Assembly (NCBI GenBank): GCA_963706555.1
Contig: OY970164.1
Coordinates: 2,852,001 to 2,916,000 of the forward strand
Direction: 5' to 3'
Length of the DNA stretch: 64,000 nt
From: Bog-473 sp963706555
Lineage (GTDB): Bacteria; Actinomycetota; Acidimicrobiia; Acidimicrobiales; RAAP-2
Shown: positions 7,452 to 16,874 of the stretch, one piece after another
Layout of the letters: the number at the start of each line of letters is the position of its first letter
Numbering within the stretch: position 1 is the first letter of the stretch
The notes under the pieces: generated by a model
What the model was told of the DNA's origin: nothing
Databases searched by the model: none
Seen by the model: only the letters and a program-made list of their open reading frames with translations
Program-made: the position numbers and the translations under genes

Positions 7452-8948
7452 GTGCACACCGACATGGACCAATGGACCGAGATTCGACGGAAGGTACTGG
7501 TGGAAGGCGCGTCGAAGCGTTCGATCTATCGTGATTACGGGATCGGCCATCAAGCCCTCGCCAAGATTCTGGGCAACGTCGAACCTCCCGGCTATCAGAT
7601 GGCCGAGGCGCGCCGAAAGCCCGTGCTCGGGCGTCATCTGGCCACCATCGATCAGATCCTGGCCGACGACAAGGAGGCCCCGCCCAAACAGCGCCACACG
7701 GCGCGGCGCATCTTTGACCGGCTCCGGGACGAGTACGGCTACACGGGGTGTTACTCCCAGGTGCAAAGGGCGGTGGCGCAAGCCAGGGCGTCTTCGAAGG
7801 AGGTGTTCGTCCCGCTGTCGCATCCGCCGGGACACGCCCAGTTCGACTTCGGAGAAGCCACGGTCGAGATCGCCGGCGAGCGGGTCAAAGCCGCGCTCGG
7901 TGTCATCACGCTGCCGTATTCGGACGCCTACTTCCTCTCGGCCTATCCGCGTGACTGCACCGAGACCTTCCAGGCCGCGCACGTTGCCGGCTTCGCCTTC
8001 TTCGGCGGGGTGCCGGTGCGGATCTCCTATGACAACACCACCATCGCGGTGGCCAAGGTGATGGGCAAAGAGCGGGCGCTGACCAAAGGATTCATGACCC
8101 TCGAAAGCCATCATCTTTTCGACCACCACTTCTGCCGGGTGGGACGGGGCAACGAGAAGGGCCACGTGGAGAACCACGTCGGGTACTCGCGGCGCAACCT
8201 GTTGGTCCCGGTTCCGTCGTTCCCGTCATGGGCGGCGCTGAACAGGTACCTCGCCGCAGCGTGTTATGCCGACCTGTTCCGCAAGGTCCGGGGTAAGGCC
8301 GGCACCAAGGCGGAACGCCTGATTGAAGACCGCGCCGCCATGTTGGCCCTGCCGGCCGAAACCTTCGAACCCCGACGCGTCGTGCAGGGTCATGCCAACT
8401 CGCTCTCCCTCGTGCGTTTTGACCGCAACGACTACTCGGTGCCGACCGCGCATGCCCACCACGAAGTCAGCGTCATCGGCGGGATCGAAGAGGTGGCGAT
8501 CTGCAGCGGGACCGACGTGGTCGCCCGCCACCCTCGCCACTGGGGCAAAGAGCGCATCTCCTTCGATCCGGTCCACTACCTGGCCCTCTTGGAGCGAAAG
8601 CCCGGTGCGCTCGACTTCGCCCGTCCCCTCGAGAACTGGGGCCTGCCCGATTGCTTCGCGCTGCTCCGCCGCCGCCTCGAGGCCGACCTCGGCGACAAAG
8701 GGACGCGCGAGTTCATCAAGGTGCTGCGGCTCTTGGAGAACGCCACGCTGCCCGCGCTGACCAAAGCGGTGGATGCGGCCATCACCATCGGGGCGACAGG
8801 ATCCGACGCCATTGCCCTGATCCTGTTCCACCACGCCGAAGAACCGGTCGGGCTCTTCAGCCTCGACGGCCATCCGCACCTCAAAGCCGTGGCCATCGAC
8901 CCACCCGATCTCAGCGCTTATCAGGCCCTCACCGGACTGAGCGCATGA
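7452..8948 (+). CDS. istA: IS21 transposase IstA
   Basis: 498 residues, normal for the family. It has an N-terminal HTH (ASKRSIYRDYGIGHQALAKIL), and a DDE integrase core with Asp in FDFGEA (about residue 135), Asp in SYDNT (about residue 196) and Glu in KGHVENHVGYSRRN (about residue 236). The C-terminal part is a beta-barrel-type domain. It starts with GTG; ATG lies four codons later. It appears intact, so the element may be active. IstB follows after 34 bp. Confidence 0.95.
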   Translation: MHTDMDQWTEIRRKVLVEGASKRSIYRDYGIGHQALAKILGNVEPPGYQMAEARRKPVLGRHLATIDQILADDKEAPPKQRHTARRIFDRLRDEYGYTGCYSQVQRAVAQARASSKEVFVPLSHPPGHAQFDFGEATVEIAGERVKAALGVITLPYSDAYFLSAYPRDCTETFQAAHVAGFAFFGGVPVRISYDNTTIAVAKVMGKERALTKGFMTLESHHLFDHHFCRVGRGNEKGHVENHVGYSRRNLLVPVPSFPSWAALNRYLAAACYADLFRKVRGKAGTKAERLIEDRAAMLALPAETFEPRRVVQGHANSLSLVRFDRNDYSVPTAHAHHEVSVIGGIEEVAICSGTDVVARHPRHWGKERISFDPVHYLALLERKPGALDFARPLENWGLPDCFALLRRRLEADLGDKGTREFIKVLRLLENATLPALTKAVDAAITIGATGSDAIALILFHHAEEPVGLFSLDGHPHLKAVAIDPPDLSAYQALTGLSA

Positions 8949-8982
8949 GCGATGACAGCCGCCAAATGAAAGGAGCAACACC

Positions 8983-9795
8983 ATGAAAGCCACAGACACC
9001 AAGTCCACCGTGCTCTTGCACCACCACCTCAAGACACTCCGTCTCCCGACGGTGGCGGCCGAGTGCGAGAAGGTGGCCACCCAGGCCGCAGCAGACAACG
9101 CCGATCATCTGGCCTATCTCTTGCGCCTGACCGAGCTGGAGCTCTTAGAACGCGAGAAACGCTCGGCGGAGCGCAGGGTCAAGTTCGCGCGTTTTCCGAC
9201 CATCAAGACGCTCGAGACCTTCGACTTCGCCGCCCGGCCCTCGGTCAACAAGGTGCTGGTCGCCGAGCTGATGCGCTGTGAGTACATCGACAAGAAGGAG
9301 AACATCTTGATGGTGGGCAATCCCGGCACCGGCAAGAGCCACTTGGCGACCGCGCTGGCCGCTCAGGCCTGCGCCAAGGGTTATCGGGTCCGCTTCATCC
9401 GCACCACCGAGTTGGTCACCGCCCTCATCGAGGCGAGAGACGAGCGCAGTTTCCTGCGCCTGAAGGGTCAGTTCGCCAAACTGGATCTGCTCGTCCTCGA
9501 CGAACTGGGCTATGTGCCCGCTTCCAAGGTCGGCTCCGAGCTGCTCTTCGACGTCATCTCGACCGCCTATGAGCGCACGAGTCTGATTGTGACCACAAAT
9601 CTACCCTTCGAGTCGTGGACCGAAGTGCTCGGATCCGAACGTCTCACGGGAGCAACCCTCGACCGGCTCACGCACCGTTGTCGCATCATCGAGACCAAAG
9701 GCGAGAGCTACCGGCTCCAAGACGCCAAGGCCCGCACGAGGCGCCAGAGCAAACCCGTCACCGAACCTGTGGACGAACCCACTCCCTCACGCTAA
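8983..9795 (+). CDS. istB: IS21 helper ATPase IstB
   Basis: 270 residues with Walker A GNPGTGKS (about residues 111-118) and Walker B LLVLDELGY, in the IstB/DnaC-like AAA+ family. It selects target DNA and stimulates IstA. The ribosome binding site GAAAGGAG is six bases before the ATG. The gene looks complete and stops 16 bases before the right-end repeats. Confidence 0.95.
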   Translation: MKATDTKSTVLLHHHLKTLRLPTVAAECEKVATQAAADNADHLAYLLRLTELELLEREKRSAERRVKFARFPTIKTLETFDFAARPSVNKVLVAELMRCEYIDKKENILMVGNPGTGKSHLATALAAQACAKGYRVRFIRTTELVTALIEARDERSFLRLKGQFAKLDLLVLDELGYVPASKVGSELLFDVISTAYERTSLIVTTNLPFESWTEVLGSERLTGATLDRLTHRCRIIETKGESYRLQDAKARTRRQSKPVTEPVDEPTPSR

Positions 9796-9811
9796 CTTCA
9801 CACAACCGAAC

Positions 9812-9861
9812 TGCTGCCGTTTTCGACCATTTCGCGCTGCCGTTTTCGATCGTGATTCACA
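9812..9861 (-). repeat. IS21 right end with two transposase-binding repeats
   Basis: Inverted copies of the left-end repeats: TGCTGCCGTTTTCGACCAT at 9812-9830 and a second GCTGCCGTTTTCGATC that runs into the terminal CACA at 9861. Confidence 0.8.
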
Positions 9862-10626
9862 CGGACCGACGCATGGACCTACAACACCGACAATCAGGTC
9901 GCGACCACGTCCCAACTCGGGAAGTTCTCGACGTCGTCGTCGAGTCCGAACGCCTACAACCAGTTCAAGCAGGTAGCCACCGCCACCAATCCGAACGCGG
10001 CCGGAACCGCACTGCCGGCGGACACCTACCAGTATTTGGCCAACGGTTCGATCACCAGCGATCAGCAGGGTACTTCGACTCCCACCAAGTCGACGTACGA
10101 CGCAGCCGGCGAGCTGTGCTGGTCACAGCAGACTACCTCGTCGAATTCGTGCACGTCTCCCCCAACGGGATCGACCACCTACAGCTTCAACGCCAACGGC
10201 CAGCGCACGGGGTCATCGTCCTCGGCGGCGACGACTGCCTACGGCTGGAACGCATTTGGGCAGTTGTGCTGGTCCGAGCAGTCCGCGGCGTCAGGCTCGT
10301 GCAGCGCGGCCCCCTCGGGTTCGACCACCTATGGCTACGACGGCAACGGACTGCGCAGCTCGGCCACAACAGGCGCGACGAACAAGGCGTTCACCTGGGA
10401 CACCGTGGACGGGGGAACCATCCCGCTCGACGTCGACGACGGCACCAACGCCTACATCTACGGGCCGCTCCTCTTCGGCGGGACGGCTCCGGTCGAGCAG
10501 ATACCGCTCAGCGGAACGCAGAACCCGAGCTACCTGGCCTCGACGCCTTCGGGAGTACAGACGGTGTTCGGCAACTCGACGCTGACCAGCCCGACATCTT
10601 CGGCTGACAAGTTCACCTACGGCTCG

Positions 10627-11892
10627 GGTACGACTGGAACCATCTCGGCCGTCGGATCTCTTCACACCGCCTCGGGGACTGCGCTCACGACCCTTTCGGT
10701 TAGTCCGGCCACCGTGGGTGACTTGTTGACGGTGTCCATATTGGCCACCGGACCGGTCACGGTCTCGTCGCTGTCGGGTGGGGGAGTGAGCACGTGGACC
10801 AAAGCGGTCGGCGGCGGTTCGGGATTCGACGACGAGACGTGGTACGGCAAGGTCACAACGGCAGGAGCATCGACCATCACGGCGACTTGGTCGGGCTCCA
10901 TCGCGAGCGACGTCACCGAGTACTCCGCTCAAGAGTTCGCCGCCAGCACCGGATCGGGCACCACGTGGAGTGTCGATCACACGGGCACGCAAAACAACAC
11001 GACCTCGAGCAGCACCATCACCTATCCGAACCTCAGTCCGACTGGGTCCAGTGAGCTCTACCTGGGCTTCGCCACCGACAACAACGCCACCGGCGGATCC
11101 ACGTCGGGCTTCACCTACGCCAACACGGCGACGAACAACCAGGTGACCTACAACCCGAGCGTCTCGTCCCCGAGCGCCTACCAACCGACCGGCACCCAGA
11201 CACCAGCGGGTACTTCCTTTGCCCTGGGCACGTTGTTCGTGGCGACGGGGTCGGGCGGCGGCACCACGGGCACCATCTCGGCGGTTGGATCTCTTCACAC
11301 CGCCTCGGGCACGGCGCTCACGACCTTGTCGGTCAGTCCGAGCACCGTGGGCGACATGTTGGCCGTCACGGTGATGAACACGAGCACCAGCGTCACGGTC
11401 TCGTCGCTCTCGGGTGGCGGGGTCACGACGTGGACCAAAGCCGCTGGGTTCGCCGGCTCGGTCGGAACGGACGAAGAAATCTGGTACGGAAAAGTCACGA
11501 CGGCGGGAGCGTCCACGATCACCGCGACGTGGTCCGGATCGATCGCGGGCGATACCACCGAGTACTCCGCGCAGGAGTTCAGCGCCAGCACTGGATCGGG
11601 CACGACCTGGGCCGTCGACCATACCGGCACCCTCAACAATGCCTCGTCGTCCACCACGACGTATCCGAGTCTCAGCCCGACGGGCAGCAGCGAGCTGTAC
11701 TTCGGCTACATGATCGATGCAACCGCCACGGGTGGCTCGACGACCGGTTTCACGTACGCCACCACGTCCGCGAGCAACCAGGTGGCCTACAACCCGAGTG
11801 TCTCTTCACCCAGTGCCTATCAGCCGACTGGCACCCAGACGCCCGCCAGCACCTCCTCGGCGGTGGCAGCCACCTTCACGGCTACCGGCTCG
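10627..11892 (+). repeat. Two tandem 633-bp repeats inside the Rhs gene
   Basis: Copies begin at 10627 and 11260, and each encodes about 211 residues. Shared segments include TISAVGSLHTASGTALTTLS, WYGKVTTAGASTITATWSGS and NPSVSSPSAYQPTGTQTP. They are Ser/Thr/Gly-rich beta-sandwich-like units resembling surface or adhesin repeats, inserted between the YD region and the Rhs end. No catalytic motif is seen. Confidence 0.8.
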
Positions 11893-12267
11893 GGCGGGAG
11901 CTGTCCGACCGGGTCGGGCTCAGGGTCGGGACCGATCGTGACGAACGTGACACCCTGTAGCGGATCCACCGGCGGCGGTACGGCGGTGACCATTACCGGG
12001 GCCAATCTCACGGGCGCCACGGCGGTCAAATTCGGATCGACGCCGGCTACGAGCTACTCCGTCACAAGTAGTACCTCGATCTCCGCGGTCGCGCCGGCTG
12101 GGTCGAGTGGTCCAGTGGACGTGACGGTTACGACGCCGAACACGGCACCGGCGGAAGTGGCCGCCTACTCCACATATGGGGTGCAGGCAATCCAGGGGGG
12201 AACGGATGTCAGCCCCTTCGGCTTCCAAGGGTCCTACACCGACCCCTCCGGATTGATATATCTCATT

Positions 12268-12390
12268 GGCCGCTACTACGACCCCTCGACGGACCAGTTC
12301 CTGAGCGTCGATCCGGATCTGATGGAGACCGGGCAGCCGTATGCGTTCACCGGGGATGATCCCCTGAATGCGACCGATCCGCTTGGATTG
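12268..12390 (+). repeat. Rhs toxin-tip junction repeat, copy 1 (123 bp)
   Basis: It encodes 41 residues from GRYYDPSTDQFLSVDPD to DPLGL, the conserved cleavage and recombination boundary of Rhs proteins. Copies of exactly the same length occur at 15547-15669 and 17492-17614. Homology stops abruptly on both sides. Confidence 0.85.
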
Positions 12391-13028
12391 GATAAGGTTT
12401 ACATTCACTTCGACGCACAAGGCCGACCTAAGTACGTAGGGAGATCAAAAGACCCAGAAACACGGAAGCGGGCCCATATAAATAACAAAAAGCTGAATGA
12501 AGATGACGGCGATTATCAAGAAGTACTTGATACGCAGGACTTGACTACTGAGGCGGCCGCAGGCCTGGAAAACAGGGTCGTTAAGTACCTGGGTCTCAAA
12601 AATCTAACAAACAAAATAATGCCCATCGGATCCAAGAGCAAGTCGGCACGCTGGTCTGAGTCCACGGCCGAGAACGAAGCTAATATCGCGATAAGCGAGG
12701 ATCCAGATGTAGTCGACCAAATCACGGCAGCGGGGAAGGCACTTGGCATCAAGGAACCCTTCCGGGTACCGCCCTTAGAGGAATCTGTGCTTATTCAGGA
12801 GGAGGGCACGATTGGGGCAGATCTCCTCGGCGGCGGTCGTGGACTGGGGGCCGTAGACGACGACTTTGCCGACTGAAGGATCTCCGGCGCCGAACGTGAC
12901 GTCCTTGCTGAACAAATCCGCTCTGGTCACGGGTGGATTCGACGGAAGATCTCACTGAGAATGAAGTTGGTGGAGAGCCATTTGGATTCTCCCTCGATAG
13001 GTAGTGTGGAGAGGCGTGGGGAGGTCAG

Positions 13029-13823
13029 GTGTCGCCGCGACGAAAGCTCGAGTTCGGTTCGATCGTCGAGGTTTTGCTCCCCTCGAGTAGGTTTGCTTAC
13101 GCCCAGACGCTGGTTACTTGTTCTGAGATGGTGACATCGCGTGTGTTTCAAGGCCTCTACTCTTCGCCGCTTTCCCCAGAGGGCGTAAGAATGCTCAATC
13201 TTGGCCCTACCCAATTCGTGGTTCGATACGATCTTCTCGAGCTAGTTCTCGATCGTGGTGCACGAGTGTGTGACGTTCTCACACCTCCGGAGGAATACCG
13301 GAGGTGCCCGCCTTTCCGGGTCTTCGTAGTGGAGTCCGAAAGAAATCCCGATGGGTGGTACATCCACGAGTCCGACGGCACCCACTGCGATGCAAGACGC
13401 TATGGCGAGCTTCACCCCGAAGTTGACCAGAAGGATCTTCCGGTCTGGAGCGCCCCGTTCACTCCGCTGTTCCTAAGGATGATCGAGATCGGCTGGCAAC
13501 ATTGTATGGCGACCCGTCAGGCGCTCGGAGTTCCCTTTGAAAGTGACAGCGGTGGACATGCCGAATCCCTGGGAACGCCCGAGGAGACGACTTTCTTCCT
13601 GACCTTTGCGAATGAGGATACTGCGACGGCCGCTGCAGCCGCTATGAGGCAAGCTGGTTGTGAATCCACGAATCTGACGCACTTTGGCGAAAGTGAAAGA
13701 GGATCGTGGCTCGTAACTGGCACGATTCGTGGCGTTCGAGCTACGGAGTGGGACCGCGTAATGCTCGACATCGCAGAGAGATTTGACGGAGACTACGATG
13801 GCGACGAGATTGGCCCGTTCTGA
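13029..13823 (+). CDS. Candidate immunity protein for tip 1: Imm26-like plus RraB-like domain
   Basis: 264 residues. The N-terminal half (GSIVEVLLPSSRFAYAQTLV...) resembles the Imm26 immunity family. The C-terminal 80 residues (FFLTFANEDTATAAAAAMRQAG...WDRVMLDIAERFDGDYDGDEIGPF) resemble RraB-type ribonuclease-regulator domains, which also occur in immunity genes. It starts with GTG at 13029 behind GGGGAGGTCAG. It follows the GIY-YIG tip after 152 bp, as toxin-immunity pairs do. A shorter Imm26-like gene follows the other GIY-YIG tip (18079-18585). Family names are from memory of motifs and were not searched. Confidence 0.7.
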   Translation: MSPRRKLEFGSIVEVLLPSSRFAYAQTLVTCSEMVTSRVFQGLYSSPLSPEGVRMLNLGPTQFVVRYDLLELVLDRGARVCDVLTPPEEYRRCPPFRVFVVESERNPDGWYIHESDGTHCDARRYGELHPEVDQKDLPVWSAPFTPLFLRMIEIGWQHCMATRQALGVPFESDSGGHAESLGTPEETTFFLTFANEDTATAAAAAMRQAGCESTNLTHFGESERGSWLVTGTIRGVRATEWDRVMLDIAERFDGDYDGDEIGPF

Positions 13824-14150
13824 ACCCAGCGCGAACTAAGACTCAGCTGTGCTGCCCGAAATTGCTCAGCCATGTGGTCAAGCGGGACGGAGTAGCTCGG
13901 CGAAGATTCGATTGCACGCGCTGCGTGTCGCGCACTTGAAGAACTACTGGCAACGCAGGCTTGCACGTGCGCCGTTGGCTCGCAATCGAACTCACCCACG
14001 GAGCTGACACATGTTGATGGAGAGCGTTCTCGCTCGCATGTGGATATGGTCTTAATAGCGCCCCCAACGTGGTCCCACAAAGGGTGTGCGTACACGCCTC
14101 CCAATGGGGGCGACCGACTTGAAGCGGTCAATGAGCGCGTCACGGCCGAA
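13824..14150. other. Gene-free stretch (327 bp)
   Basis: I see no credible coding frame here. It separates immunity gene 1 from the convergent XerC-like recombinase gene and probably contains one end of the inserted recombinase segment, but I could not define a terminal repeat. Confidence 0.4.
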
Positions 14151-15119
14151 TCACGCGCCAGGGACGAGCCGGCACAGTTCGTCCGCCATGGCCACGTCGA
14201 GCCCGGCGGCCGGATGGCTGACGGCGTGTACGGCCCGGAGGCGATCGATGCTGACGCGGGTATAGCGCTGTGTCGTCTCGAGCCGCGCATGACCGAGCAT
14301 CTCGGCCACGTAACGGATGTCGGCCCCGCCCTCGAGCATGAGGGTGGCGACGCTGTGGCGCAGGAGGTGACAACTGCCCTTCTTGTTGATGCCGGAGCGC
14401 ACCAAGCAGGCGCGAATCTTACGACCGAGCCAGTCCGCACAGATGGGTGTGCCCACCGAGGAGAGGAAGAGGTGATGAGGATAGGCCTCACCCACGAAGT
14501 TCGGTCGAACGGTCCCAAGGTAGAGTCGCACCCAGAAGAGGGCCCGCTCGCCAATGGGGACATAGCGATCCTTCGATCCCTTCCCGCAACGGATGAACAC
14601 CGTTCCTCGATCGAAGTCGACGTCTTTGACCCAGAGGGTGATCAGCTCGTTGCGTCGCATGCCACAGGAATAGAACACCTCGAGGATGGCCCGATCTCGT
14701 AGGCCCAGCGGTGTGGCGACATCGGGCACGGCGAGGATCTTGGCCATCTCAGCGGCACTGAGGGTGGCCTCGGGCAACTTGCGGTCGGGCCGGGGCATGA
14801 GCAGGTCGGCCGCCGGGTTGGCATTTATCCGATGCTCACGCCGGAGCCAGGTGAAGAACTGGGTCACCGGGACCAGGCGCTGGACCTGGGTGCCGAATGT
14901 CAAGGGGAGCCCGTCACGCTTGCGGTGCTCGAAGAGCTGTTGCTGGTAGGAGAGTAGGCATTCGAACGTCACGAGGCTGGGATCGTCGACGCCCCGGCAG
15001 TGTGTGAACTCCAAGAAGTAGTCGAGATAGCGGCGCCGGTTCTCTATCGTGGTGCGGGCGTAGTTGTGCACCTCCATCCAAGACAGGTACTCGCGGATCT
15101 CTCCTGCAATGTTGGCCAT
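14151..15119 (-). CDS. XerC/D-like tyrosine recombinase inside the Rhs cassette array
   Basis: About 322 residues from ATG at 15119, preceded by a strong AAAGGAGG site. The N-terminal SAM-like domain spans about residues 3-90. In the catalytic domain, Arg is in SCGMRRNELI, Lys in GKGSKDRYVPI, HxxR in CHLLRHSVATLMLEGG, His in MLGHARLETTQ, and Tyr in RYTRVS. All active-site residues are present. It is distinct from the island integrase and reads in the opposite direction. The HSVATLMLEGGADIRYVAEMLGHA block recalls recombinases of tyrosine-recombinase-type transposons. It lies between immunity gene 1 and orphan tip 2. Confidence 0.88.
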   Translation of the reverse strand: MANIAGEIREYLSWMEVHNYARTTIENRRRYLDYFLEFTHCRGVDDPSLVTFECLLSYQQQLFEHRKRDGLPLTFGTQVQRLVPVTQFFTWLRREHRINANPAADLLMPRPDRKLPEATLSAAEMAKILAVPDVATPLGLRDRAILEVFYSCGMRRNELITLWVKDVDFDRGTVFIRCGKGSKDRYVPIGERALFWVRLYLGTVRPNFVGEAYPHHLFLSSVGTPICADWLGRKIRACLVRSGINKKGSCHLLRHSVATLMLEGGADIRYVAEMLGHARLETTQRYTRVSIDRLRAVHAVSHPAAGLDVAMADELCRLVPGA

Positions 15120-15230
15120 GACGTGGTCCTCCTTTGGCAGCCGGCGAATCGCCACATCTTCACCGGATCCGGCTGCGACGTGTACCGGCACAAGGCAATT
15201 CCAAGGCCGAGCCTTACGACCAAAGCGAGA

Positions 15231-15260
15231 CCGATCAAGATCCGATCAAGATCCGATCAA
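15231..15260 (-). repeat. Tandem 11-bp repeats upstream of the recombinase
   Basis: CCGATCAAGAT occurs at 15231-15241 and 15242-15252, with a partial copy at 15253-15260. The array lies about 110 bp upstream of the recombinase start and could be an arm-type recombinase binding site. Between here and 15546 no gene is credible. Confidence 0.5.
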
Positions 15261-15546
15261 ACTCCACGCGCACAACGCGTCGGACGGCCCGCCTCGTGAC
15301 CCCACGGGGGGGAACTCCACACAGCCATTCGAGCGCGTAGCGAGGTGGTCGATGACTCGGCGGATCCATGCGGGACAGCACGCTGTCGCCGCCGTGGGAC
15401 TCTGACAAGAAATCGCGTCGAGCAGGCACTTCCGGTCATCGTGGTGCCGAGCGAATCCCGAGCCCCTCTTCAAAATGCGCGCACTTTGCTCCAGGCACAC
15501 ATGATGGAATTGCAGCCGCAATTCGCTCTTCGCCCCGTCGCTACTG

Positions 15547-15669
15547 GGCCGCTACTACGACCCCTCGACCGACCAGTTCCTGAGCGTCGATCCGGACGCG
15601 GCCGATACGGGCCAGGCGTATGCCTTCACCGGGGACGATCCTTTGAATTCGACTGATCCGTTGGGGCTA
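15547..15669 (+). repeat. Rhs toxin-tip junction repeat, copy 2 (123 bp)
   Basis: It encodes GRYYDPSTDQFLSVDPD-AADTGQAYAF-TGDDPLNSTDPLGL, in frame with tip 2. The sequence to its left is unrelated to the full Rhs gene. Confidence 0.85.
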
Positions 15670-16224
15670 AAGAAATGCAAACAAGGACATTCGTGCCCCA
15701 AGCCAAAGGCCAAGCCAAAGGCAAAGTCAAAGCCGAAAGCAAAGAGGGTTCTGGCTAGTTCCCCATACAGTGGGCCATCCGTCAGGCAGGCTGGGCCGAC
15801 TGAAGTCATTCCTGCGGGCGCACTTGTATTCACTATCACCAGTAGCGTTACGGTTTACGGAAGCGGTGCAGATCCCGATGTCTCCATCGGAACTGATGGA
15901 AGTATTGAAGTCGAAGGACCTGGATATTCAACCTCTGTGTCTCCTGAGGGAGCTGAATTGGGACTTGTTGGCCCAAGTGGAGTCTCGGTTTGTACTGACG
16001 GGGGAGGTGGTCTTTGTTACACAGCACCGCCTGTCGAGGTAGGGCTGAATGCGGAAATCACGATAACGGCAGAGTTGGGCCCGCCAAAGCCGCCAAGCCC
16101 AGGCGAGGCTCTCAAAGAGTTAGGTCTAACCGCCGGTATCACCGCGCTCGGCGTGGGTTGCGGGCTTGCCTCTATCGCAACCGATAGTGACGAATGTCCT
16201 ACATTCGCACCGGCAAGAGGGTAA
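15547..16224 (+). pseudogene. Orphan Rhs toxin tip 2 (unknown toxin fold)
   Basis: The fragment starts at the 123-bp Rhs junction and continues in frame for 184 residues from 15670. After the junction come a Lys/Pro-rich linker (KPKAKPKAKSKPKAK), a Gly/Val/Ser-rich beta-type region of about 100 residues, and a hydrophobic segment (LGLTAGITALGVGCGLASIA). I recognise no nuclease, ADP-ribosyltransferase or protease motif; the hydrophobic part could suggest membrane action. There is no proper start codon or ribosome binding site, so it is likely a silent cassette usable by recombination with a full-length Rhs gene. The next gene starts nine bases later. Confidence 0.75.
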
Positions 16225-16232
16225 AATAAGTC

Positions 16233-16874
16233 GTGAAACTGCGCCTGCGCGACAGATTGTCTGCATACATCGCATCTCTCCGTTTCGCCGCGGCCTATAT
16301 GGGATTCGATCCCAGTCACCAACCGATGTTCGACATTCTGATGGGTCGCGACGACTTGACGGACCCAACTGGTTGGGTTGTATCCATGCAGCGCTCAATA
16401 AAGATGGGGTACGGAAGGCGCCGGAGCGAATTGATTCAGCGCGCGCGCGACGCTGGAGGTGTCGCGGCGTTACGCGTGCTTCATGAAAAGCGGCTACGTC
16501 GTTCAGTAACCTTTAGCGTCTATCCGTACGCTTCCCCAGCTGATGCGCAATCGTCGCTTTCGAGCTATCTGGGGTCGACGACCCGCAGACCGTTTTCGAA
16601 GTTTATTCTCCTAGAGGCCAGAATTGTCGATCAGGACGTTCCAGGGATCTCTGAAGTCCTAGCCTACGAGGAGCGATCCGCTGGTCCCAAAGGGTTGCAA
16701 GGGACAAGGCTCATTGCAGGTACCCTGGGAAACATTGTTTTTTCTGTAAAGTGCTACGCACTGGGCGAAGCGTGGGCGTGGGCGTGGGAAGAGGTTATCG
16801 AGCTCGCGGCCGCGCAAGTGAGCAAAATCAATAGATCGCAGTCGAAGCAGTCAACTTCAAATAGTGAAGAATAG
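16233..16874 (+). CDS. Candidate immunity protein for tip 2
   Basis: 213 residues, no recognised family. It is basic at the N-terminus (MKLRLRDRLSAYIASLRFAA) with mixed alpha/beta composition and a Ser/Lys-rich C-terminal tail. It starts with GTG nine bases after the stop of orphan tip 2, the position expected of a cognate immunity gene. Its base composition is lower in GC than that of chromosomal genes in the window. Function is inferred from position only. Confidence 0.6.
   Translation: MKLRLRDRLSAYIASLRFAAAYMGFDPSHQPMFDILMGRDDLTDPTGWVVSMQRSIKMGYGRRRSELIQRARDAGGVAALRVLHEKRLRRSVTFSVYPYASPADAQSSLSSYLGSTTRRPFSKFILLEARIVDQDVPGISEVLAYEERSAGPKGLQGTRLIAGTLGNIVFSVKCYALGEAWAWAWEEVIELAAAQVSKINRSQSKQSTSNSEE

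Larger units (their letters stand above)
7314..9861 (+). mobile_element. IS21-family insertion sequence, 2548 bp
   Basis: It contains istA and istB in the usual order. The ends are related inverted sequences: left TGTAAATCACG-N2-TGAAAACGGCAGC from 7314, and right (read inwards on the minus strand) TGTGAATCACG-N2-CGAAAACGGCAGC from 9861. A second internal 19-bp pair (7358-7376 and 9812-9830) is exactly inverted. Multiple terminal transposase-binding repeats and a 5'-TGT end are hallmarks of the family. No target-site duplication is visible: the left flank ends GAACC and the right flank begins CGGAC. A deletion next to the element, or recombination between two copies, is therefore likely. Confidence 0.9.
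9862..12876 (+). pseudogene. 5'-truncated Rhs/YD-repeat toxin gene with GIY-YIG nuclease tip
   Basis: An open frame of about 1004 codons begins directly at the IS21 end, with no start codon of its own, so the N-terminal part (secretion and most of the shell) is missing. In order it encodes YD-repeat segments (TWTYNTDNQ, TYDAAGELCWS, YGYDGNGLR), two 211-residue tandem repeats, an IPT/TIG domain (about 11932-12170), and the conserved Rhs end GRYYDPSTDQFLSVDPD...DPLGL (12268-12390). A 161-residue C-terminal toxin follows from 12391. The tip shows GIY-YIG nuclease features: VYI, KYVGRS, RKRAH, Glu in GLENRVVKY and Asn in LTNK. Such tips cut nucleic acid in rival or kin cells. A TTG at 10036 could start translation, but without a secretion signal. 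Confidence 0.85.

Noticed and set aside
15231..15260. Short tandem repeats as a CRISPR
   Set aside because: There are no spacers, units are only 11 bp and contiguous, and no cas genes are present.
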